Assembly (NCBI GenBank): GCA_030650265.1 | Contig: JAUSEJ010000924.1 | Span: 1-10,948 of the forward strand | DNA from: Dehalococcoidia bacterium | GTDB taxonomy: Bacteria > Chloroflexota > Dehalococcoidia > JACPQF01 | Direction of reading: 5' to 3' | DNA: 10,948 bases | Shown: positions 6,427 through 10,948 of the stretch, one piece after another | How positions within the stretch are numbered: the first letter of the stretch is position 1 | How the letters are laid out: every line of letters begins with the position of its first letter | Notes under the pieces: model-generated | The model's database searches: none | Told to the model about the DNA's origin: nothing | The model's input: only the letters and a program-made list of their open reading frames with translations | Made by a program: the position numbers and the translations under genes

Positions 6427-8655
6427 TTATCCGCACCGCGAGTGGCCACAATGCAGGCACTTAGAGCAGCCATTCTCGTGAACAATCAGGACGACGCAGC
6501 CAGGTTCGGGACAGATCTCGACGCTTCTCGGCCCACCCACTGGACTAAGATCAAAGCGATTAAAGCCGTTCAGGTGCTTCTCGATGGTCTTGCCGATGGC
6601 GTCCGGACAAGATAGCACCTTTGTCTCATCTTTGTCGATGATACAGCCGGTGCAGATTCTCCCTCTAAGCTGGCGAAGGATGGAGTCGACATCGACTCCG
6701 GCTCGCAGGGCTAGACTGATGAGACGGCTTAGAGTTTCCGATAATGGGGCGCAACCCTTCTCACCGGTATTGGTGAATACTTCACAGATGCCGTACTGGT
6801 CCTTGTTAACCGTAACATAGAGGTTACCGCACCCACCGATCTTGTACTTCTTGGTAATCCCGACCGTCTCTTCCGGACGGGGACGGGGCGTGAGCTCGGG
6901 CCTCCATCCACCATCCCGCTTTCCGTCGACCTTTGTGGCTCCGGTAGTGAGGACCTGCTGATCCCGACTGCCATCCCGATAAACCGTGACCCCTTTGCAG
7001 CCTAGCTCGTGGGCTAACATGTAGGCCTCCCGCATATCCTCTTTCGTCGCGCTCTGGCGGAAGTTGATGGTCTTGGAGACAGCATTATCTGTGTGTTTCT
7101 GGAAGGCCGCCTGAATCCTCACGTGCCAATCGGCCTCGATCTCATGGGCTGTGACGAAGAGCCGCTGATAACTCTGGGGGATAGTGGTAATGCCATGCAA
7201 GGATCCTCTCTCGGCGATCTGCTGCATGAGCCCCTCGTTGTAGAATCCGCCAGCCTTTGCACACGCCTCGAACAGGGGATTGGCCTCAACCAGGTGGCTG
7301 TCGTCGAGAACGTTTCGCTCAAAGCAGACGGCGAACAACGGCTCGACGCCGCTCGAGCAGCCGGCGATCAGGGATACCGTCCCGGTAGGGGCGATCGTCG
7401 TGGTAGTCGCGTTGCGTCGAGGCCGCATGCCGAGTGTATGGAAGACGCTGTGCTCGAAGTTGGGGAAAGCGCCCCGTTCCGCCGCCAGTTCCTCCGAGGT
7501 AGTATGGGCCGTCGTCTGAATTGTCCCCATAACTTCGTCGGCCAATTCCACGGCCCGCTCGGTGTTGAAGGGGACTCCGAGTCGTATCAGCATATCGGCG
7601 AAGCCCATCACGCCCAGGCCAATCTTGCGGTTGGCCTTGACCATGTCGTTGATGCGAGGCAGGGGATAGCTGCTGGCGTCGATGACGTCGTCGAGGAAAC
7701 GGATGGCCACCCAGACCACGTACTTTAGTCGTTCGAAATCGACCGCAGGCTGGCCACTGCGGGTTGTTACCATCTTCGCCAGATTGATCGAGCCCAGGTT
7801 GCAGGCCTCATAGGGAAGTAGCGGCTGCTCGCCACAGGGATTGGTGCTCTCGATGTCTCCCAGGGCGGGAGTCGGGTTCGCCGCGTTGATGCGGTCGATA
7901 TAGACGATACCGGGCTCCCCGTTCCGCCAGGCTGCCTCCACGATCCGATCGAACACGGTCTGGGCACTCAGCCTTCTTCCCCTCTTACCGTCGCGCGGGC
8001 TAATCAGATCGTAGTCCCGGCCCGCTTTCAGGGCGGCCATGAAATCATCGGTAAGGGCCACGGAGATGTTGAAGTTTGTCAGCCGCTTGTTATCGGTCTT
8101 GCAATCGATAAACTCGAGTATGTCGGGATGGTCGACGCGGAGGATACCCATGTTGGCCCCTCGCCTGGTGCCTCCCTGTTTCACGGCCTCGGTTGCGGCG
8201 TTGAATACTTCCATAAAGCTGACCGGCCCGCTAGCCACGCCGCCGGTAGTAAGAACCGTATCGTTGGCCGGTCGCAGTCGTGAGAAGGAGAAGCCGGTGC
8301 CGCCCCCGCTCTTGTGGATCAAAGCGGCGTTCTTTACCGACTCGAAAATGCCCTCAATGGAGTCCTCCACCGGCAGAACAAAACAGGCTGCCAACTGCTG
8401 GAGTTCCCGGCCAGCGTTCATGAGAGTTGGCGAATTCGGCATAAACTCCAGTTCGCTCATCAGCGAATAGAAGCGCTCCTGCCAGTCTAAAGCCACCCGC
8501 GTCTCGGCGCCGTAGACCTCGGTCTCCACCGCTGCCACGTTGGCTGCCACCCGCCGGAACATCTCCTCGGGCGTTTCCACCACTTTTCCGTCGATCTTTT
8601 TCAGATATCTTTTTTCGAGAACCGTCATCGCGTTGGCGGATAAGGTAGAAGCCAT
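6427..8655 (-). CDS. nrdJ: Class II (adenosylcobalamin-dependent) ribonucleotide reductase
   Basis: Cytosolic enzyme making deoxyribonucleotides from ribonucleotides with B12 coenzyme as radical source and without oxygen. The 742-residue chain has the N-terminal barrel start (FMPNSPTLMNAG, 71-82) and redox Cys91 in QLAACFVLP. The thiyl-radical Cys274 lies in NPCGE with Glu276, and Cys285 in EACNLGS; the 11-residue gap matches Thermotoga NrdJ Cys322 and Cys333. A phosphate-binding segment, APTGTVSLIAGCSSGVEP, lies at 422-439. The TSCPD-type C-terminal domain (about 603-697) leads to a cysteine-rich tail with Cys715, 720, 730, 733, 736 and 741. A GTG at 8724 would add 23 residues, but the ATG at 8655 has GGGAGG nine bases upstream, and the extension overlaps the regulatory palindrome. 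It has its own promoter and appears monocistronic. Confidence 0.97.
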   Translation of the reverse strand: MASTLSANAMTVLEKRYLKKIDGKVVETPEEMFRRVAANVAAVETEVYGAETRVALDWQERFYSLMSELEFMPNSPTLMNAGRELQQLAACFVLPVEDSIEGIFESVKNAALIHKSGGGTGFSFSRLRPANDTVLTTGGVASGPVSFMEVFNAATEAVKQGGTRRGANMGILRVDHPDILEFIDCKTDNKRLTNFNISVALTDDFMAALKAGRDYDLISPRDGKRGRRLSAQTVFDRIVEAAWRNGEPGIVYIDRINAANPTPALGDIESTNPCGEQPLLPYEACNLGSINLAKMVTTRSGQPAVDFERLKYVVWVAIRFLDDVIDASSYPLPRINDMVKANRKIGLGVMGFADMLIRLGVPFNTERAVELADEVMGTIQTTAHTTSEELAAERGAFPNFEHSVFHTLGMRPRRNATTTTIAPTGTVSLIAGCSSGVEPLFAVCFERNVLDDSHLVEANPLFEACAKAGGFYNEGLMQQIAERGSLHGITTIPQSYQRLFVTAHEIEADWHVRIQAAFQKHTDNAVSKTINFRQSATKEDMREAYMLAHELGCKGVTVYRDGSRDQQVLTTGATKVDGKRDGGWRPELTPRPRPEETVGITKKYKIGGCGNLYVTVNKDQYGICEVFTNTGEKGCAPLSETLSRLISLALRAGVDVDSILRQLRGRICTGCIIDKDETKVLSCPDAIGKTIEKHLNGFNRFDLSPVGGPRSVEICPEPGCVVLIVHENGCSKCLHCGHSRCG

Positions 8656-8720
8656 AATGGAGAACCTCCCTGAGTGGTCCAAAATTTGGGATGAGATAAG
8701 GGGCCTTTCAGCCCCCGCTT

Positions 8721-8736
8721 GCACTACATGTAGGGT
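8721..8736 (-). promoter_or_regulatory. NrdR box, gene-proximal
   Basis: The minus-strand 16-mer ACCCTACATGTAGTGC resembles the NrdR operator consensus acaCwAtATaTwGtgt, keeping the core C-T-A-x-A-T-x-T-A-G-T-G. NrdR is the Zn-ATP-cone repressor of ribonucleotide reductase genes. The site lies about 38-53 bases after the predicted nrdJ transcription start, and begins 32 bp from its partner at 8753-8768. Confidence 0.72.
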
Positions 8737-8752
8737 CTAGCCCATGTACCTA

Positions 8753-8768
8753 ACACAAGATGTAGGAT
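8753..8768 (-). promoter_or_regulatory. NrdR box, gene-distal
   Basis: The minus-strand 16-mer ATCCTACATCTTGTGT shares 12 of 16 positions with the proximal box and has the same C-T-A-x-A-T-x-T-w-G-T-G core. The 16-base gap between the boxes puts them on the same face of the helix, as is usual for paired NrdR sites. It starts about six bases after the predicted transcription start, where a bound repressor would block polymerase. Confidence 0.75.
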
Positions 8769-8780
8769 TTGCCACTCGTG

Positions 8781-8808
8781 ATCATAGCACATTGTTGGCC
8801 GGTGTCAA
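8781..8808 (-). promoter_or_regulatory. Promoter of nrdJ
   Basis: On the minus strand a perfect TTGACA (8803-8808) is followed after 16 bases by TATGAT (8781-8786). Transcription should start near 8774, giving a leader of about 119 bases that contains both NrdR boxes and a small GC hairpin (GGGGC/GCCCC, 8700-8715). The layout is the same TTGACA-N16-TATRAT seen at the other two strong promoters of the window. Confidence 0.7.
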
Positions 8809-8833
8809 GATGGTTTTCCTCAGAGAAAGGTAC

Positions 8834-8842
8834 TTATCCACA
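8834..8842 (+). promoter_or_regulatory. Perfect DnaA box upstream of nrdJ
   Basis: TTATCCACA exactly matches the consensus DnaA box TTATNCACA. It lies 60-68 bases upstream of the predicted nrdJ transcription start, and also upstream of the divergent glycosyltransferase gene. DnaA controls ribonucleotide reductase promoters in E. coli and B. subtilis, so a role here is plausible. A single box could also be chance: about one third of a match to the degenerate consensus is expected in a window this long. Confidence 0.45.
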
Positions 8843-8856
8843 TTGATAACAGTTAG

Positions 8857-8880
8857 TTTGGAATGAAACGACTTTCCAAA
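8857..8880. repeat. Perfect 7-bp inverted repeat upstream of the glycosyltransferase
   Basis: TTTGGAA (8857-8863) and its exact reverse complement TTCCAAA (8874-8880) are separated by ten bases, so half-site centres are 17 bp apart. The element lies about 90 bases before the glycosyltransferase start, in the divergent intergenic region. It resembles a dimeric regulator operator, but no regulator gene is nearby. I found no convincing rightward promoter between 8809 and 8968. Confidence 0.3.
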
Positions 8881-8968
8881 GGGATACTTATAAGTGTCAG
8901 GGTTCCAACCTGAATTGACACCGATTCCCATTTCCTCTATGATGAAAATATCCAAGGGGAGGTTGATC

Positions 8969-9958
8969 GTGAAGCGCACTGCCAGTGGCCAATGGAAGCC
9001 CCGACTCTCCGTGATAATTCCTGTGCTCAACGAGGTGGAGAGCATTCCTATTCTGCACAGAAAACTGGGCGAGGTCCTGGCGGGGGAGGACTACGAAGTC
9101 ATCTTCGTGGACGATGGCAGCACTGATGGCTCCTTCGAGGCGATGGAACAGCTACGGATCGGCGGCCACCGGACTCGCATCGTCCGTTTCGGCCGGAACT
9201 TCGGCAAATCGTCTGCCCTCGACGCCGGCTTTCGCGTGTCGCGGGGCGAGATCATCATCACCATGGATTCCGACCTCCAGGACGATCCCGAAGAAATACC
9301 GCGCCTTCTGGCTACTTTGGGGACGGGTTACGATCTGGTCAGTGGCTGGAAGACGAACAGACAGGATCCTCTGACCAAGACCTTCCCGTCTCTCGTCTTC
9401 AACCGGATCACCGCGGCAGTTACGGGGATCGATCTCCACGATTTCAACTGTGGCTTCAAGGTCTACCACCGTCGACTGGTAGACAACCTGCATATTTACG
9501 GCGAGCTTCATCGCTTTATTCCCGCTCTGGCCTACTGGCGCGGATTCCGGGTGACCGAGATCGGCGTTCGCCACCACACGCGGAAGTTCGGCCGGTCCAA
9601 GTTCGGTGCCGGACGCTTCCTATCGGGCTTCCTGGACCTTTTCACGGTTCTCTTTCTCACCCGCTTCAATCGCAAGCCTCTGCATCTATTTGGCTCCATG
9701 GGCCTGCTCTGCCTTGGCGTCGGGCTGGCCATCAACATCTACCTGACCGTCGTAAAGCTCGCGGGTGAGGCTATTGGCACCAGACCCCTTCTCCAACTTG
9801 GCATCCTGCTCATGGTTATGGGACTCCAATTCTTCAGTATGGGCCTCCTGGCTGACCTGATCACCGTGCTATCGCACAAACAAGAGAATGAAGCCCTGTA
9901 CGAGGTCAGGGAGCCGGAGCCGGAAGAGGCGGAATCCGAGACCGGCCATGCGCCGTAA
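8969..9958 (+). CDS. Family 2 glycosyltransferase, membrane-anchored (DPM1/GtrB/ArnC-like)
   Basis: Predicted to move a sugar from a nucleotide donor to polyprenyl phosphate at the inner face of the membrane. The 329-residue protein has the GT-A start LSVIIPVLNEVESIP (13-27), the donor site VDDGSTDGS (47-55) and the metal-binding DSD in MDSDLQDDPEEIP (Asp100, Asp102). HDFNCGFKVYHR and the GRSKFG segment near the end of the catalytic domain are typical of polyprenol-phosphate enzymes. Two C-terminal hydrophobic helices and an acidic tail (EPEPEEAESE) follow. The frame is open back to a GTG at 8894, but the GTG at 8969 is chosen because AAGGGGAGG lies six bases before it and the GT-A domain starts soon after. 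Its end overlaps the methyltransferase gene by 11 bases, so the two are cotranscribed. Confidence 0.93.
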   Translation: MKRTASGQWKPRLSVIIPVLNEVESIPILHRKLGEVLAGEDYEVIFVDDGSTDGSFEAMEQLRIGGHRTRIVRFGRNFGKSSALDAGFRVSRGEIIITMDSDLQDDPEEIPRLLATLGTGYDLVSGWKTNRQDPLTKTFPSLVFNRITAAVTGIDLHDFNCGFKVYHRRLVDNLHIYGELHRFIPALAYWRGFRVTEIGVRHHTRKFGRSKFGAGRFLSGFLDLFTVLFLTRFNRKPLHLFGSMGLLCLGVGLAINIYLTVVKLAGEAIGTRPLLQLGILLMVMGLQFFSMGLLADLITVLSHKQENEALYEVREPEPEEAESETGHAP

Positions 9959-10535
9959 CTATCTGAAGCACACTAACGCGAACCCCCTCCATCGCTGGCT
10001 GTTGCGTCGCTTTCACGCCTGTGTCGCCGATCTAGCCGGGGATACGGGAAACCGGCCGGCCGGATCGAGAATCCTCGATGTCGGCTGTGGCGAAGGCTTT
10101 GTCCTCGAGTTTCTGCGCGGCAGGGGGTATCGGGAGAGGCTAGTGGGAATGGATGCCGACCGTCAGGCCTTTGCGATGGGCGGGCGGACCGAGGGCGATC
10201 TTCTGCTTGGCAGCGCCTTCGACCTGCCATTCAGGGATGGCGCCTTTCCTTTGGTCCTCTGTCTCGAAGTCCTCGAGCACCTGGACAACCCGCGAACTGC
10301 CATCGCTGAACTGCGAAGGGTCTCTTCCGGCCAGATCATCGTCAGCGTCCCCAGCCAGCCCTTCTTCGCCGCCTCCAACTTTCTCCGCGGCAAGAATCTT
10401 CCGACCTTCGGAGAAGACCCGGAGCATGTGCATCACTGGACCGCCAGCCAATTCCTCAAACTGATCAGATCGAACCTGCGTGTTGAGCAAGTCCGACACC
10501 CGTTCCCCTGGATAGTTGTGTTGTGCCGCAAATAA
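9948..10535 (+). CDS. Class I SAM-dependent methyltransferase
   Basis: Predicted cytosolic methyltransferase of 195 residues, Methyltransf_11 type. The SAM-binding loop ILDVGCGEGF (42-51) is intact, followed by the post-I acidic end of strand two VGMDAD (66-71), an acidic FDLPF segment (91-95) and motif LCLEVLEHLDNP (104-115). HHWTASQF near the C-terminus is common in small methyltransferases encoded with glycosyltransferases. The ATG at 9948 lies inside the end of the glycosyltransferase gene, with an 11-base overlap typical of translational coupling. Purine-rich GGAAGAGGCGGAA (9921-9933) just upstream may help initiation. By context it may modify a sugar, a lipid-linked intermediate or a quinone-like lipid; the substrate is not determined by sequence. 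Confidence 0.9.
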   Translation: MRRNYLKHTNANPLHRWLLRRFHACVADLAGDTGNRPAGSRILDVGCGEGFVLEFLRGRGYRERLVGMDADRQAFAMGGRTEGDLLLGSAFDLPFRDGAFPLVLCLEVLEHLDNPRTAIAELRRVSSGQIIVSVPSQPFFAASNFLRGKNLPTFGEDPEHVHHWTASQFLKLIRSNLRVEQVRHPFPWIVVLCRK

Positions 10536-10643
10536 ACCATACGCTCCATCGCGGCCGCTTCTTCCGTAGGGGCGGTGCCCCCGTGCCCGCCCCGGCCCAC
10601 GTCCCCCTTGACACCCAGGTCATTGTTAGAGATACTGCTACTG

Positions 10644-10948
10644 ATGAGAAGAACAGAATCGATAGGCCATCAGGGGTGGCACCAACTGAACAAGCGAGGC
10701 GAGTTGGGCCGGGCGCGGGCAAAGCCCGAAGACCCTGCTGAGGCCATTGAGCGTCGGTCGGTTCTTGTGGCCCGCTTGACCTATTTCATCATCGGCCTCT
10801 ATGCCCTCACGTTCGCTCTACTCAGCATTCAACAACACGATAGCTTCGGCACTAACGCTTTCGATTTGGGCAACATGGACCAGGCCGTGTGGAACACCGC
10901 CAACGGGCGCTGGTTCGAATTCACCAACTGGGAGGGAGGGCATTCCAG
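10644..10948 (+). CDS. DUF2079 family membrane protein, N-terminal fragment
   Basis: The frame runs off the window with no stop, so only about 101 residues are seen. A basic, hydrophilic N-terminus (MRRTESIGHQGW and on to about residue 41) leads into one transmembrane helix (about 42-61, LVARLTYFIIGLYALTFALL). Next comes the segment NAFDLGNMDQAVWNTANGRW, then FEFTNWEGGHS. The FDLG-x2-DQA-W pattern is characteristic of DUF2079, large multi-pass membrane proteins related to GT-C type glycosyltransferases. The start is uncertain: ATG 10644 is the first good candidate, with only a weak ribosome binding site, and the frame is open further upstream. It follows the methyltransferase by 108 bases and may belong to the same envelope-sugar unit, using polyprenyl-linked sugar made by the family 2 enzyme (inference). 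Confidence 0.82.
   Translation, partial: MRRTESIGHQGWHQLNKRGELGRARAKPEDPAEAIERRSVLVARLTYFIIGLYALTFALLSIQQHDSFGTNAFDLGNMDQAVWNTANGRWFEFTNWEGGHS

Noticed and set aside
7093..7728. Long rightward frame of 211 codons within nrdJ
   Set aside because: Antisense shadow of a highly conserved gene; its translation shows no family features and it has no independent support.
8656..8724. N-terminal extension of nrdJ from a GTG at 8724
   Set aside because: No ribosome binding site at that GTG; the extension overlaps an NrdR box, while the ATG at 8655 has GGGAGG at proper spacing.
8656..8893. Cobalamin riboswitch upstream of nrdJ
   Set aside because: I could not find a B12-box-like sequence or the multi-stem layout; the leader is short and already filled by the NrdR sites.
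8894..8968. N-terminal extension of the glycosyltransferase from GTG 8894 or ATG 8939
   Set aside because: Neither has a good ribosome binding site; AAGGGGAGG precisely precedes GTG 8969 and the catalytic domain begins right after.

Overview
The window looks like a stretch of bacterial chromosome of moderate GC content, probably from a Chloroflexota lineage such as Dehalococcoidia. This assignment is an inference from gene content: a B12-dependent ribonucleotide reductase, paired acyl-CoA hydratase-like proteins, a DUF2079 membrane protein, frequent GTG/TTG starts and clear Shine-Dalgarno sites. No 16S rRNA or other marker is present to prove it. There is no tRNA, rRNA, CRISPR array, insertion sequence or prophage.

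Left part (1-2000). Two back-to-back sigma70-type promoters sit at 96-165. The rightward one drives a secreted subtilisin-like protease (225-1382) that ends at a strong intrinsic terminator (1411-1444). The leftward one serves a gene lying at or beyond the left edge. A possible frameshifted leftward ORF (1427-1709) and a small four-cysteine protein (1787-1972) follow.

Middle part (2053-6082), all leftward. A perfect consensus promoter (6055-6082) precedes an apparent operon: a BtuF/FepB-type periplasmic binding lipoprotein, two tandem enoyl-CoA hydratase/isomerase paralogues that depart from the canonical glutamate pair, a YfcE-like metallophosphoesterase and a CDP-alcohol phosphatidyltransferase. 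The theme is cofactor capture plus acyl-CoA and phospholipid metabolism, but a shared pathway is not shown. Between this operon and the next gene lies a short rightward ORF (6209-6373), a ribbon-helix-helix antitoxin head joined in frame to the first residues of a PIN toxin; it looks like the scar of a vapBC module.

Right-centre (6427-8842). A full-length class II (adenosylcobalamin-dependent) ribonucleotide reductase, nrdJ, is read leftward. Its upstream region is rich in regulatory signals: a TTGACA-N16-TATGAT promoter, two NrdR-box-like palindromes spaced 32 bp (three helical turns) and a perfect DnaA box. This is the best supported regulatory structure in the window. The nearby corrinoid-type binding protein may supply the cofactor this enzyme needs.

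Right part (8969-10948), rightward. A membrane-anchored polyprenol-phosphate-type glycosyltransferase overlaps a class I SAM methyltransferase by 11 bases, followed by the N-terminus of a DUF2079 membrane protein cut by the window edge. These suggest envelope glycan or lipid-linked sugar chemistry.

I do not see a clearly new multi-gene system. The most rewarding items are the nrdJ control region, the RHH-PIN scar, the unusual hydratase pair and the small Cys4 protein.
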